DNA of 64,000 bases, taken from positions 1 to 64,000 of the forward strand of contig MPUH01000242.1 of assembly GCA_001970955.1 (NCBI GenBank), given 5' to 3'. A program made the position numbers and the translations under genes. Shown here one piece after another: positions 20,217-32,949 of this stretch. Under the pieces are notes generated by a model that was not told the origin of the DNA, did no database searches, and saw only the letters and a list, made by a program, of their open reading frames with translations. This DNA is from Stentor coeruleus (Eukaryota > Ciliophora > Heterotrichea > Heterotrichida > Stentoridae). Numbering within the stretch: position 1 is the stretch's first letter; the number at the start of each line of letters is the position of its first letter.

Positions 20217-21542
20217 CTAGTTTAAAAAGACTATAACAAAAGTAATATCATCAATGATTTCATCGTTTTTATTCCACAATTCCATAGCTTTTTTCATCAG
20301 ATTATCACAAGCTTTTTCAATATCACCAGCTAAAAAAGCTTCACTAACTATTTTCACACATTCTTGACTTGAAATAAATTCCCATATTCCATCAGAAGCA
20401 ATTACAATAAATTTATCATCATCAGTTATATGATGAACTTTTATTTCAGGTACAGAAATCACCCCAATAGTAGAAGCAACTAAATCACCAAAAGCTCTAG
20501 ACATAGCAAGTCCTGGCAATTGTTGTTTTTTCATCCAAACACGTGCTGGTCCAATAAAATTACCATTAGTTTCTTTATAAGGTTCAACTCTACCTCCAGA
20601 TTTTTCAATTCTAATTTTTTCAATATGATTAGAAGGTTTATGATCATGTGAAAGTTCAACATAATGCCAAACATAATTAAATCTTCCAATAATAGCTCTT
20701 GTGTCTCCAAGATTTGCACAGAAACAAAGTTTATTTTTAATTAATAAAGTGTTAGCAGTTGTTCCTGAGTAGTTTATGTCAATAGCTTTACAATTTACTA
20801 ATGCTTTTTGTGTGCTTTTATATCCTTTAATAAATGCTTTTGTTATTTTTTCAGTATAGTCTTCAGAATAATCTTTATTTTGTTCTGTTTATCATTTACT
20901 ATCTTCTGGCATATATGTTTCTATGAAAAGTGGAAGTTGCTTTTTGATATAAGCTGATATTTCATGACCATACATTCCATGTCCATCCATAACTCCAATC
21001 AAAGTTTGGTTTTTACAATGACTGTAATCTTGTATAACAAAAAAATCATCTTGATTATTCGGTTTAGTTTTACCTTTTATACTCCCTGTTTTAGTCCTAA
21101 AACTAACTGCGGGGATTTTTTTGTTGTGGTTTTCTGTAGAAGGTTTAGGCTTTTTACCTTGAAAAAGTTTTTTTTTCCCTAGAAAACCTCTTTTTAAGCT
21201 CCCTTTTAATAGTTTGCTTGATTTTTTTGATGCTGAAAAAAATTCTTTATGTGAACTGTAAGCTTGATTTTGGACTGCTATTGATAAAGTCTTGCTTCTT
21301 GTCTTTTTTTTTGGAGATCTTTGGGATTTTGATAGACCTGAGGATGATAACTGCTCAAAGAAAGTTTTTCCTGGTTTCTTGGATCGAGATGTTAAAGGAA
21401 AATATATGTTTTGAAGAAGTTCTCTTCTTGATGTTGGTGTTGTTGAGTGTTTGGCTAGATTTTGGAGTGCTTTGTAAAAAGATTCTTTTGGTTTTGAGAG
21501 AGAGGAGGATTTTGATCGAATAACTTGGCTTGTAGGTTCCAT
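20217..21542 (-). CDS. PP2C-type Ser/Thr phosphatase, one 15-nt intron
   Basis: Exon 1 is 20900-21542, the intron GTAAATGATAAACAG is 20885-20899, and exon 2 is 20217-20884. The joined protein is 436 residues. The first ~140 residues are a Lys/Ser-rich tail. The PP2C domain then has its metal-binding motifs in order: NQDDFFV, MDGHGMYGHEI, SGTTANTLLI, CANLGDTRAI, LSHDHKP, MSRAFGD, IASDGIWEF and DDITFVIV. All acidic metal ligands expected for activity appear present. It is a Mn/Mg-dependent phosphatase of broad role. Without the intron the domain would stop right after the DGHG motif. Confidence 0.9.
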
Positions 21543-22015
21543 TTACATATGGTAATTTGATTTAAATGTATTCGCGGGAGGTCGCTTGTGATGACTGGAG
21601 AATAAGTATGTAGATTAAATGGTTAATTTTTAGGTTTAAGATAGAGTTAATGATTTTTTTTAGTTGAGGTAGAAGCTTGTTGGTGGTGGTTGATGATATT
21701 TTGGTTTATGATTTGGAAAATATAATCAAAAAATTTATGGTTTTAGTGAAGATTTTAAGTTTATTACAAGTTCAAATAAATATTTTCTGCATCTTATCAT
21801 TCTGGAAACTTATAAACCTTATGATTTATTAAAAAGATTATCCAATCTTTTGATTTAACCTCATATAATAAACTAACTTTTAACAGTTACGCTATATATT
21901 CTACTTATTCCTAACTATTTAACCTTTAATCAATTAATTATTTCTATTTCACTAAGAGAATGCACATCTTTCATAAGTAGAATCTCATTTGTATATAAAT
22001 TATTCTAATCACATA
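21543..22015. other. divergent intergenic region
   Basis: 473 bp between the PP2C start and the start of the three-exon basic-protein gene. It must carry both promoters. No motif stands out beyond AT-rich runs. Confidence 0.5.
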
Positions 22016-23359
22016 ATGGATCTATCACGGCGAAAGACTTCAGGATTAAACAAAAAAATTATTTTGTTTTCAACACCAAGAATTAAATCTACAAGCCCAA
22101 TACTATCTAAATTAGACTCTGTTTCTACAAACCGAATCAAAAAATTTTCTCCTCCCAAAGTTTTAACCCCAAAAAAAAGAACTCATAATGGCTTATCTTT
22201 TGCTAATTCTCAAAGTGATAGGTTTAAAATGACAATATTTGAGAAATTCAAACGTAAATTTTATATAGACATGTCTTCTTACTTTAAATCCCGCAAGCCA
22301 AAAGTTTTGAATTCAGTAATAGATGCAAATAAAGATATGCGACCTCATACACCAGAAGGACGTATAGAAAAAACTAAAAAGAAAATTGCAGCAAGAGATG
22401 CCAAACATTCAGCGATTATCATAACAAAATCAAGTATAATACAAATGAAAAAAGACATTTTCCAATTTAAACTTCAAGAAAAATTTAAGAAACTCTCCTT
22501 CCGTCAAGAAAAAAATGTATAAATTACATAGAGAGTTTCTAAAAACTTCATTGCATGGATTTCAACAATTGTAGGATTAAGTATGCCATTAATTATCAAA
22601 CAAAAAATAAAATCAAAAAAGCTCAAGAAAAAACGAGCTTCTTTTTTGTTAAAGCAATTTTCAATACTCTCATTATTTATTGGGAAAATATTGCACAAAT
22701 TAGGGTATATCAAAAAACGTATGGCAATCAAAGTAATTTACAATCAGAGATTAAATACATTGGCAATTTATTGTAAAAACTGGATTAAAAAAAGAAGAAA
22801 AATGCAGTTGTCAATACTAACAAGTATGCTTGATATAATTTTGAATAATTATTGCAATGCTTATATATTTGATGCTTGGAAATCTAGAGTAGTATATAAA
22901 TAGATTATATTTATTCAGAAAAATATTAGAAAAGCTATACCGTTCAAGATAAAAATATATGAACAACTATTGGAAATATGGAGAAAAGAGGAAAGTGCAA
23001 TGATAAAATCGAATATTGTTATGAATGTTAGTCTAGGGAAAAAAAATAATGATTTTAATCTTACTCAACATTTTTCACTTATTTCAAACTCTAAACGACT
23101 GTTTTATATTAGAATGAAAATCAAAGAAATTGTTAAATTCTATTCACTTAGAATGCAGAATTATAAATCTAGTATGAAGATGATGAATACTGGGTTAATA
23201 ACATCGAATTGGTATTTAGCTGCAATGGTAAAATGGAAGAAGTCTAAACCTGAAAAGCCTAATTTGATAGAAGCTTTTAGTAGTGAAGTCATGAGAGAAT
23301 TAATTAATCAGGCAATGAAAGATAGACAAAGTATGAGGCTTTCAATTAATCGAGATTAG
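22016..23359 (+). CDS. Basic helical protein, three exons, Sfi1-like look
   Basis: Three open frames join through two 15-nt introns, GTATAAATTACATAG (22517-22531) and GTAGTATATAAATAG (22889-22903), both at phase 0. Exons: 22016-22516, 22532-22888, 22904-23359. The protein has 437 residues and is strongly basic. The N-terminal ~110 residues are Ser/Pro/Lys-rich. The rest is helical with spaced Trp residues in similar settings (KNFIAWIST, FDAWKSRV, LEIWRKEES, AMVKWKKS), which recalls the Trp-marked repeats of Sfi1-like centrin-binding proteins. That link is only a guess. ATG 22016 is preferred because no ATG lies upstream in frame. Confidence 0.7.
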
Positions 23360-23865
23360 ATGCAGTATTTTTAAAGATATAAAAAAATATAATTTTTTAT
23401 GAAATGTATATGCGATATGATGATAAGTTATATGTTTATGATATCTTGTTATTTATATGAATATGGTATCAATAATACCTTGAAAAAGATATCTCAGACA
23501 CTTACTGTGCTGAAAGTTGATTTAAAGTACTCAAGTATCTAATGTAATAAAAAAATACAATTATAATATTATATTAATTTCATTTCATTTATAGAATGAT
23601 TAAAGAATATACTGTTAGTAAACCAACTAATCTTTTTGGCTCATTAAATTGTAATAAAATTTGCAATTTTTTCTTTGTATATAATAAATAAAGATAGATT
23701 TATTACCCCGACAAAAGACTACTAAGGAATTTCAAGTGTTTTTTTCTCTAACTAGCATTTAATTTCTTATTCTAAAATCCATAATAGAACTTGGTTTTAG
23801 TTTCATAAAGAATTTCGTTAAACCGTTTTTAATCAATATATTCCATAATAGTTATAGTAATAAAA
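23360..23865. other. AT-rich intergenic region, nothing further seen
   Basis: 506 bp between two plus-strand genes. No gene, RNA or repeat recognised. Confidence 0.5.
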
Positions 23866-25551
23866 ATGGGCAAATGCGCTTCATCAGGACCAAAAACTAC
23901 TGTATCTCGGAAAGCTACTTTTCTTCTTAGCAAGCGTAAAGATTATTTAGTTGATATCTTAGATAGAATTATAGTAAAAAAACTATATGAAGAGTTTGTT
24001 TATCACAGTGGGGGAAAATGGGATAAGCAAGTTATTTCTAGTTTTTTTCCATTACCTGTATCTCTTATCTAGGGCCTCTTATCAGTGAGTTTAGGAAAGT
24101 TACTGGAATCAAAAAAAAAGTTTGAATTTTCAACATTCTTTCGAATTGTAAGGCCCAGTACTGTATCTATGGAAAAGCAAAAATTTATTTACAAAGTTTG
24201 CGATTTAAATAAAGATTCTAAACTATGCAGACAGGACATGAAATATGTTCTCAATACAATAAAAGCTTATCTCATCAAAACAAACAAACAAAGCCAGATA
24301 TCTAGCGCTGATATAAAAAAATTTATAAAAACACATGCGAAAAAATCTGGAGTTATCCAGAGCTCTGAGTTTAAAAAGTGGGTTAAAGAAAGTGCCTGGT
24401 TTTATTATTTTTTTGACAGTTTTTTTTGTGCTGGAATATTCGATTTTATAAAAAGCCCTGTAGTTATTGATGGAGTTTTTTATGAAATTCATGATACTCA
24501 GTACACTGTAGAATTTATAGCAGCTTTTTGGGAAAATTTTTTAATAATCCTTTCAAATGAGCTACTTAAAAACATATATTTACTATGTAATTGTTCAGTG
24601 ATTTATTCTTATATTAGTGATAAAGACCATTATGAATTTAGTTTTATATATGGCCTTGAACAACTTCCTAAAAGAAAATACGTGACCAAATCATTTTCTC
24701 TTATAGAAACATTACAAAAAGCAGCAAATTCTTTTGATGTTAAAGAAAAATACTTATTTCGTAAAAATATAGGCAGAGGAAAATTCGCTGATGTTAGAAA
24801 AGTTAAGGAAAACCAAACTCGGGAAAATCGAGCACTTAAAAAAATTCCTCTGCGGAAAATTTCTTTGAAAACACTTTGGACGATTTATTCAGAAAAACAA
24901 GTTTACGACTTATCTTCACATGATAACATCATCCAATTAAAAGAATTTATCAAAGGCCCTAAATCATATAATTTTGTTCTTGAATATTCAAAGTATGGAG
25001 ATCTTTGGAGACATATAGAATCAAATGAAATTCTTGAAGAGGAAAAAATTCGTAAGATTATGATTCAATTAATAAAAGCTTTAAAATATTTACATTCACT
25101 TGGAATTGTTCATAGAGATATTAAACCTGAGAATATACTTATAACAGACAAAGATAAATTTGATATAAAAATTTTTGATTTTGGCCTGAGTACTTTTAGT
25201 CAGAAAAATGAAAAACTTACAGATGTGTGTGGATCTATATTTTATATGCCACCAGAAATGCTTAATTTTTCAGGATATGGATTTAAAGCTGATCTTTGGA
25301 GTGCAGGGGTTATAATGTATTACTTGTAATGTTTATTTAGAGTTAAAAAAAGATTACCTTTTGATAATGAAAATACTAAATTTTTAAAGCAAATAATTAT
25401 AAGAGGATTTTGGAATAAAGAAAAAATCAACTGGCCAGAACTGTCTGTGCTTGGTCTTGAGTTTTTATCATTTCTTTTGACTGTACAAGAAAGGCGATTT
25501 ACTGCTGATAAAGCTCTTAAGCACCCTTGGCTTTTAGCATATAAGTATTAG
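23866..25551 (+). CDS. Protein kinase with N-terminal EF-hand-like region and likely myristoylation
   Basis: Three exons: 23866-24057, 24073-25325, 25341-25551. The introns are GTATCTCTTATCTAG (24058-24072) and GTAATGTTTATTTAG (25326-25340). Protein 551 residues. It starts MGKCASSG, a good N-myristoylation and palmitoylation signal. At ~residues 100-115 is DLNKDSKLCRQD, an EF-hand-like loop, with a second helical pair after it. The kinase domain starts near residue 300 (GRGKFADVR, ALKKI lysine) and has HRDIKPENIL, DFGLS and a C-terminal HPW ending. No EF-hands follow the kinase, so the order is the reverse of a normal CDPK; it resembles the CAMK kinases with N-terminal Ca-binding regions seen in alveolates. 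Confidence 0.85.
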
Positions 25552-26341
25552 ACTCATTTTAATTAAGAATAGCTAAAAATTAATGAATTAAGTAATACTG
25601 TTAAAATTCTACCTTATCATAACATTTTTGTGAAAACGGAAAATAATAATTTTTTTCTTCAAGATTTTAAAGATATACTTTGAGTTATGTATTTTTTGTT
25701 GAATTAATATTGTTAATAAATTTTACTCTTAAAGATATTTCTTATTATTTTATTGTAATCCTTTAATAAAACTCTTATTTTCTTCTATAAGCTCAATTCC
25801 TCATAGAATCCAAGGACAATCTATCATGTGATCTCAATTATATTTCTCTTATAATTAAATCTTCAGTTATTAAATTAAAATAAATTCTGATAGTAATTAA
25901 TCACTTTAATAGTGTTGTACCCTGATAACATTATTGCTTGATATATTCAAATTTTATTTAACCATAATTAGCCAAGAGATAGGATTTCAATAAAGTTTAT
26001 CTTTTATTAAATAATATATTTCCTTTTTCACTAATGCTTATTTTAACAGCTAAATCTGTTGTGTTCATAATTTAAGCCATCAGGTGATAATCAAAGAGTG
26101 TATGAATAATATTTAGACAATTTTTTTTATTGGAATTATTTGAAAAGCTATATCTTCATCTTTAAAAATTGCTTAAACTCTCTAAGGATTAGAATAGGAT
26201 TTCAAAAATAGTAATTTATTATTATATATCTTTATTGAAAACTAAATAAATATTCTTATCCAGAAAGCTTATAAAATTTTTAAAGACAGGGCAGAATTTG
26301 ATATATGTCTATTACCGACGATTACATTTAATATAAGCTAA
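25552..26341. other. AT-rich intergenic region, nothing further seen
   Basis: 790 bp between two plus-strand genes. No open frame of note, RNA gene or repeat found. Confidence 0.5.
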
Positions 26342-29119
26342 ATGGCTGTTTCTTTTGTAGTAGCATACAGCTCTTTTGAAAAGCAATTGTTTTCTTTCAA
26401 GACAGACGAAGAGATTTATTCAATAGGTTCCACAGCATCTAAAACAATTGTATTAGATTCAAAAGGTTTTATCTTCGTTCTCAATCAAACTCCATCACTC
26501 ACTTTAGCTAAGGAAATATTCAACTTTGATATTATCCAAATATCTTGTAATAAGAATGCATTTCTATTCCTTAGTTCATTAGGTCAAGTATTTAGTCAAG
26601 GTGAAGATACTAAAAAATCAGGTTTTTTGGGTACAGGAAGATTTTCATCAATGTCTCCAACTCAAATACCAAATTTATCAAGCATAATATCAATATCCTT
26701 GGGAAAAAATCATGCTGGAGCACTTTCAGATATTGGTTTATTTTATATGTGGGGAACATGCCACTCAACAAACAATTCACCTTTACCTTCAAAGCATTCT
26801 TTTGATCTTTTTTCTATCCAAGAGTTTGAATGTGCAAATGATTATACACTTATTACAACTCCTGGTGGTTATCTTTATGTTATAGGAAAATTACGCTTGA
26901 CACATAATATTTTAAACAATAATTTTACAGGAGGTATCATTTCCCCTCCTGGAATTGAAAGATTATGTATTAGATTATCAAGAGCTGGATATAAATTTGT
27001 CACTTGTGTTACTGATTCTGGTGATATATATGCATTTGATGGGTGTTTTGAATTAGTTAAGCTGCCTCTTCCAAGTTATCATCGTATTGACGACTTAAGG
27101 GTTAGTGGTCAGAATATTATCGGAAATTGTGAAGATAATTACGTACTTGAGTGGAAAATGACTGAAAATTTAGCTCCTGACTGTAAAATTTATACTTTTT
27201 CAGGTCAAGGGTATAAAACTAATAACAAAATTAAATTAACTGGGGTATGCAAAGATAAAATTTTTGCACTAAGCCAACAAGAAAATCCAATACAAAATAA
27301 GTTTGATGTTTTTCAGCCATATAAAAGAACTGAATTCGGGCAAAAACTTATTGAAAAAGCTAAGAAATCTGTCAGGGCAAGCGGAGGTATGAGTATTTTG
27401 AGAAGTAGTATGGATAGTTCACCAATTATTAAGAGTTTTAGGAACCTTCATTTACAAAAATGCCAGAAACTTGTTTATGCGATCAACTTGATATTGAAAA
27501 AACCGTTTTCAGTTGTAAAAATTTACTGCAGTAGTAAAATTATGATTGAGAAACTTCAAAGTAAAAGTATAGTTGGAATCCTNAAAATTTACTGCAGTAG
27601 TAAAATTATGATTGAGAAACTTCAAAGTAAAAGTATAGTTGGAATCCTTTATGAATACTTTGCGAAAAGTGAATTTAGAAAAAAAAATTGTTTTTTCACT
27701 AAATTAAAGCTTCATACAGAAAAATATAAAAAATTACGTAATTTACTCAAAGATGCAGCAAATATTATATTTTATAGAGCTTATCTTGAAATAATAAAAT
27801 CAGGTTTTACAAGAATAAAAATTTACTTCAAAGCTCAGGTTATGATCAAATTATTCGAGATTTTTGAAAACATCCAAATAAAACAGGATTTAAGAAAACT
27901 TAAAGAAATCGATTTGAAAGTTGTGATGAAAAAAGGTTTCTCTGTGTGGCAAGATCTAGAAGTTGATCTTTCTGAGCATTGCTTAAGAAAAAAGTTAAGA
28001 GAATCAATTGAAAAAAAGATTAAAAAATTATCGAAATCTGTTGGTAAACTTTTTTCTCAAAATATATATCAAAGTTTTATGGATATTAAAGCTTATACAA
28101 GCATGAGAAATATTCATGAAAAGATTTTTATAATGCATAAATCAAGAAACATTTCTCGTGTATTTTTAATATTACAGAATCACAAAATCGAAACACTAAG
28201 ACCAGCTTTTACAATTTTTAGACATCTTACAAGTTTATACCCTTTAAAAAACTTATTACAAAAACCTTTTCAAGATTTCCTTTCTAATTTATTCCCTCGA
28301 GTTGTATCTCCAGAATTAATCTGCCTTCATCGATCATTATTAGCTGCTCAAATGAGAGAACAACGTTTATCTTTTATAATGATATTAAAATCAACTATAG
28401 AAGATGAATCAATGAATCAAGGTCTTGATCTTTTAAGCCCAATAAAATTCCCAAGTCAAATTGAAGAAACAGAAAAAAGTAATGACCAACATATTAGATG
28501 TAGTACAATGAATCTTCCATCAAATACTAGTATGAAAAAACATAACACATCACGGTCTGGGGATGCTGTAGAATTCAAAAAATATTTAATGTGGTGGAAG
28601 GAATTTAAAACAAAAGGGGTTTCTAAAAAACCAAGAGAAGGTTTAGAAAAAAGACCACCATGGAAACCTTCTGGTGTTGGAGTTAAAGTTAAGGGTCAAG
28701 ATGATAGTTTTAGGAAAAAATTAGAAAGAAGAAGAGATTATTCAGAATCTTTAAGATCAAGCAGAAGTAGTTTTAGTAGTGAAGATTCGTTTTGTAAGAA
28801 AATTGGTTGGGATAAATGGGATTATATTCAAAAAATAAAAAATAGAAAAAGTAAAGACCTTTCTAAACTTGTTTCAGCCAAATCAATGTTTAGGACTATC
28901 AACAAAAGGTTTCGTAAATATTTTATTGATTTACGCTCATTAGCTATGAAAAATCCATCTAACCTTTTTAAGAAACTTGTTGGAAAAAGCTGGAAACTTG
29001 GAGTTTTTAATATTGGATTAGGAAAACTTTTTAATGTCTTCAGGAGACAGCCTTTAAAGCTTCTCTTGTCAGCACTTGCTATAAAAAGGCCTTTAAGAAA
29101 AAGAATAAATAAGAAATAG
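26342..29119 (+). CDS. RCC1-like repeat protein with long basic helical tail
   Basis: The frame from ATG 26342 to TAG gives 925 residues, 22 of which come from the duplicated flank around the N at 27583, so the true length is about 903. Residues ~1-320 have RCC1-type repeats: SQGEDTKKSGFLGTGRFSS, ISLGKNHAGALSD and MWGT are the typical turns of the seven-bladed RCC1 propeller. From ~350 on the protein is basic and helical with scattered Trp residues, ending in Arg/Lys-rich stretches. RCC1 proteins act as exchange factors or scaffolds; in ciliates many are fused to other parts. I cannot assign a partner. The next gene starts 13 bp after the stop. Confidence 0.75.
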   Translation: MAVSFVVAYSSFEKQLFSFKTDEEIYSIGSTASKTIVLDSKGFIFVLNQTPSLTLAKEIFNFDIIQISCNKNAFLFLSSLGQVFSQGEDTKKSGFLGTGRFSSMSPTQIPNLSSIISISLGKNHAGALSDIGLFYMWGTCHSTNNSPLPSKHSFDLFSIQEFECANDYTLITTPGGYLYVIGKLRLTHNILNNNFTGGIISPPGIERLCIRLSRAGYKFVTCVTDSGDIYAFDGCFELVKLPLPSYHRIDDLRVSGQNIIGNCEDNYVLEWKMTENLAPDCKIYTFSGQGYKTNNKIKLTGVCKDKIFALSQQENPIQNKFDVFQPYKRTEFGQKLIEKAKKSVRASGGMSILRSSMDSSPIIKSFRNLHLQKCQKLVYAINLILKKPFSVVKIYCSSKIMIEKLQSKSIVGIXKIYCSSKIMIEKLQSKSIVGILYEYFAKSEFRKKNCFFTKLKLHTEKYKKLRNLLKDAANIIFYRAYLEIIKSGFTRIKIYFKAQVMIKLFEIFENIQIKQDLRKLKEIDLKVVMKKGFSVWQDLEVDLSEHCLRKKLRESIEKKIKKLSKSVGKLFSQNIYQSFMDIKAYTSMRNIHEKIFIMHKSRNISRVFLILQNHKIETLRPAFTIFRHLTSLYPLKNLLQKPFQDFLSNLFPRVVSPELICLHRSLLAAQMREQRLSFIMILKSTIEDESMNQGLDLLSPIKFPSQIEETEKSNDQHIRCSTMNLPSNTSMKKHNTSRSGDAVEFKKYLMWWKEFKTKGVSKKPREGLEKRPPWKPSGVGVKVKGQDDSFRKKLERRRDYSESLRSSRSSFSSEDSFCKKIGWDKWDYIQKIKNRKSKDLSKLVSAKSMFRTINKRFRKYFIDLRSLAMKNPSNLFKKLVGKSWKLGVFNIGLGKLFNVFRRQPLKLLLSALAIKRPLRKRINKK
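27518..27648. repeat. 65-bp duplicated flank around a single N (assembly join)
   Basis: 27518-27582 and 27584-27648 are identical, with the N at 27583 between them. The unit plus the N is 66 nt, so the RCC1 gene frame is kept but 22 residues are repeated. Confidence 0.9.
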
Positions 29120-29132
29120 ATAATAATTTAAT

Positions 29133-30741
29133 ATGAAAAAAGAAGTCAATCCGCTGAATTCTATGGGTGAAGAATTTTGGAAAAATCATTTCAAAGTGTT
29201 TGGTTTTGTTAAAGTATTCTTTTCAATGTTTATAGATTTCTTAGAAGACAAAATGAAATCTCCTGAGCTTTCTATGATCATGGCTGGGTATTATTTGATT
29301 GGTATTAATACAAAACTTTTAGGGATTTATCAAGCAATGGCTATGTGTCAGCCTCTTTATCCAAATTCTTATAAGGTTTCTGATTTATTACTACTACAAA
29401 AGAGCACTTTTTCAATGTACTCACATTATTACTACCCTTTATTATTTATAGGTAATCTTAGCAGATCGCCTTATTATGTTTCTTTTATTTGTGCAAGTTA
29501 TTCAATATATGATTTTATTTTAAACTTGATTGATGTAAAAAAATATTTAGGTACTTTTTTGTGGAAGTCTTAAAGAATCTATTGAAGAAAATAACAACAC
29601 TATTGTTTATGCTTATTTTAAAACATCTTTATCTGGTTTGATCGCATTAAATTGGCTTTTTGTTGTATTCCTTTCTTCGGAAATTCGTAAAAAACTAGAT
29701 GTTTATTCTAAAGTAGGAAATATGATTAATTGGGTTATACTCAAATGCACAAATTTTAGATGTTTTAGACAATTTCAACAAATTTCAAGGGAATATTTTG
29801 AATATCCTATTAGAATTAAAGCAACTGGGGTTATTGCATTAGCAGTTACTCTTTTGGTTTCTATTGTTGTGAGGTTTATTTAGACTTGCTTTTGGGTACA
29901 TGGTATTTACAAAATTATCGACGATTTAAACGATTATTTGGATTATTTAGAATCTGAAGAACTTAAAGATATTTTTATCATTGTTTATCTTAAAAGTGAA
30001 TATACTTTAACAGTAGGTACAGGAAAAGATATAATTCGATTTCTTCTAAAGCTTTTAGAACCAATATTCCCCTGCGTTGTAGTGGGTTATTTTTGTGGGT
30101 TTTTGATATCCTGCATCTCTATATACACAATGTTTTACATCTACAAAAAAACCATGATCATAATAAGATCTGAAGGTGAAGACTCAGAAACTTTGAATTT
30201 TGTTTGGAAATTCAGTTCATACAATTCAATTTTTTTTTCCGCACAGTTTATAGTAAATGCATTTTTCTTATGTAACTTATTTGCATTTGGCATGTTTTGT
30301 GCAACTTATTTAATAGTTTCAAGTTTATTTAGAAATTTTATGTTTGATTATCTCAAAGCAAGACCAGTAGGATTTTGGATAGGCCTTGTTCCTGTTATAT
30401 TAGGGTAAATCTTAAATAGTACAGTTTATTTTCCATTCTTAGTTGATAAAAGAAATTATGTCAAAAACAAAGTTTATTTTTCTTTTTGGGATACTTGGTA
30501 TTTTCTTATAGGAAATGTAGGTGCATTACTTAAAGCTATTGCACGATATTCACTTGGAATAGGGTCAATTTTAGTATTAGGGTATCGAGTTCATATTAGT
30601 ATTATGCCAGTGCCATTTGATAAATTAGATACATTATATTGTGGATTTTATGCTACTTTAGTCCTTCAGTGCTTAAAAGAAAATATTATTCCGAGAGATG
30701 TCAGAAGACAAGCAAATATGAATTTAGGACTAATTAACTGA
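29133..30741 (+). CDS. Multi-pass membrane protein, STRA6-like C-terminus, three mini-introns
   Basis: Exons 29133-29534, 29551-29868, 29884-30404 and 30420-30741 are joined by GTAAAAAAATATTTAG (16 nt), GTGAGGTTTATTTAG and GTAAATCTTAAATAG. The sum is 1563 nt, 520 residues, ending in TGA. About nine hydrophobic helices are visible. The segment after the last intron (YFPFLVDKRNYVKNKVYFSF, then a GYRVHISIMPVPFDKLDTLY stretch and NIIPRDVRRQANM) resembles the conserved end of STRA6/RBPR2-type receptors, where a helix is followed by R-x-D-x-S and W/LD-x-GY motifs. I hold this as a moderate guess only. Each unspliced piece would stop within the intron, which supports all three splices. Confidence 0.7.
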
Positions 30742-32740
30742 TATGACTTAATTACTTTTTTTTAGTTTCAGTTTTTGCACCTGCTTTTGCTAGGATTTTG
30801 CCTTTAACCTTTTATGCTTCTTTCTGTGATTTAAGTATTTTTTCTTGTTGTTGTTTTTCTTGTTCCTCTTTTTCAATTCTTACTTGTTGTTCTTTTTCAA
30901 TTCTTTCTATTTCTTCATTTTTAAGTCTTTCTATTTCTTCATTTTTAAGTCTTTCCATTTCTTCATTTTCAATTTTTTCTTTTTCTTCATTTTTAAGTCT
31001 TTCTTCTTCAAATGCTTTTTCCATTTCTTCAGCAATTTTTTCTTCATTTTCTCTTTTAACTAACTCTAATAAAATTTTGTCAGCTTCTCTTACAATATCC
31101 TCTTCAAATTCCATCATTTGCCTTTTCTTCATTTTCTCTTTCCAATGTTAGTTTTTCTTCATTGTTTATTTTATCATTTTCTGCTTCTTCTAGCCTGTTT
31201 TTATCTTCAATTTCATTTTTTTTCTATGTTAATCTTCTCATCTTCATTTAACAGTTTATTTACTCTTATTTCTTCAGAAACTTTTAAATCAGTTTTTATA
31301 TTATCTTCATCATAAACATTTTCTAATTTCGATTTTTTTTCAATAATTTCAAAAGTAAATCCTTTCGAAGCATTAGACGCAGTTTCATAATCATTTTTTA
31401 CTTCATGACTCCCAAATGTCTTAGAAGTAAAATTACTTTTCGCAGTAAAAACTTGTTTTTGTGAAATCGCTGTGTTTTTCGGTATTTTAAAGGTGGTAGT
31501 TTTATAGGGCTTCGTAAAACTTCATTTTGATTGGCGAATTGATTTTGTATTGTTTTAACTATACCTTTCATAACAGAAATTTCACTATCTTTTACTATTA
31601 ATTTTTTTTAAGATCCTCAATTTTTTATTTTGCTTTTCTACAAGTGTTTTAAGTTCTTTTGTAACCCGAAGTTCTGTAAGTTCTACTTGGATTCCTTGAA
31701 GGGCGTTGGATTTTTTTCTGAGTTCGTCAGTTTGAATTTTATTATCATTTTCTATTTTCCGTATTTTATTCAATAGAACTTCTACCTGTGTATCTCTTTT
31801 TTGCTGACTAGTTTCAGAAAACTGAAATTTTTTTTTTAGCCCTTCTATTTTTACAGTTAGTTCTTTATTAATTTTATTTTATTTCTCAATTTCACTTTCT
31901 GATTTCACTTTTTCTTCAATTAAACCACTCAACCTATTTTGTAATGCAGTTATTGAATCATTTTTATGGCTAAATAATTAATACTCCCTGATTAATTTTC
32001 GCATTTTCCCAATAGTTTCATCTTTTAAATTACATTCTTCTATTAATTCTTTAATTTTAAGTTCATTTATTTCAACTATACACCCATCATAGATATTATT
32101 AATCTCTTGTTTTTAACTTGAGTTTTTCATATCTAAATTTTTTTCTTTAATATTATCAATTTCAACTTTATCATCTAATAAAACTGAATCATATGTGCCA
32201 ATTATTTTATTATCATTTATGCTTTCATCAAGTATTTGTTTTTCATAATTTTCATCTTTTTTATCTAAAATATTTTCTTTATCAAAACTTTCATAATTGA
32301 TTTCATTTTCTCTGTTCCCATCTGGATTTCTTCTGATATTTTATTATTTTCTAAAGTTGTTAACATAATATTTTCAACACTAAAATCCATATCAAAAAAA
32401 CTATGAACTATTGGTATATATGATTTAAGATACATAATAAGTTCTAATATTTTTTGTTTTTCTTCTTCACTTTTATAATTACCTTTAAAAGTTGCTATAT
32501 TTTTTTCATCAAAAGTTTTATAAGTCATCATTTCAGTTTGAGTAAATAGTTCAAGTTCGTGTGAGCCTGAAAAATTCTCGCATGTATCATCAAATATTTT
32601 TTTTATTTTATTTAAATCTTCTTCTTCAAGTTTACTTTCAGTGATTTCTAATATACTGTTACTAAAATGCGCTTCTAAGATTGCATTGACATCATAGAGT
32701 ATTTTGTTACCTTTCCAAATAATATTTCCTTTATCTATTA

Positions 32741-32813
32741 TAAAATACTTTGGATTTATCTTAGAAAAAGAGCTGAGTGAAATTATATGTGAGTATATAT
32801 AAAAATTAAAGAG
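32741..32813. repeat. left terminal inverted repeat of the Merlin element
   Basis: About 73 nt, imperfectly matching the reverse complement of 33765-33830, with perfect blocks GAGTGAAATTAT and ATAAAAATTAAAGAG. Starts immediately inside the left ATCTATTA copy. Confidence 0.8.
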
Positions 32814-32949
32814 TATATAAGAAATACTTTAAAAAAAACTTAATTATTTTTCCGAGGGCCTGTATTACTGGCTTATACATATCTTCAAAAAAATTTCTCA
32901 TAGTTCTTGCTTGTTGAGTCTGCATTATATTTATAGGTTTAAATTAGAT

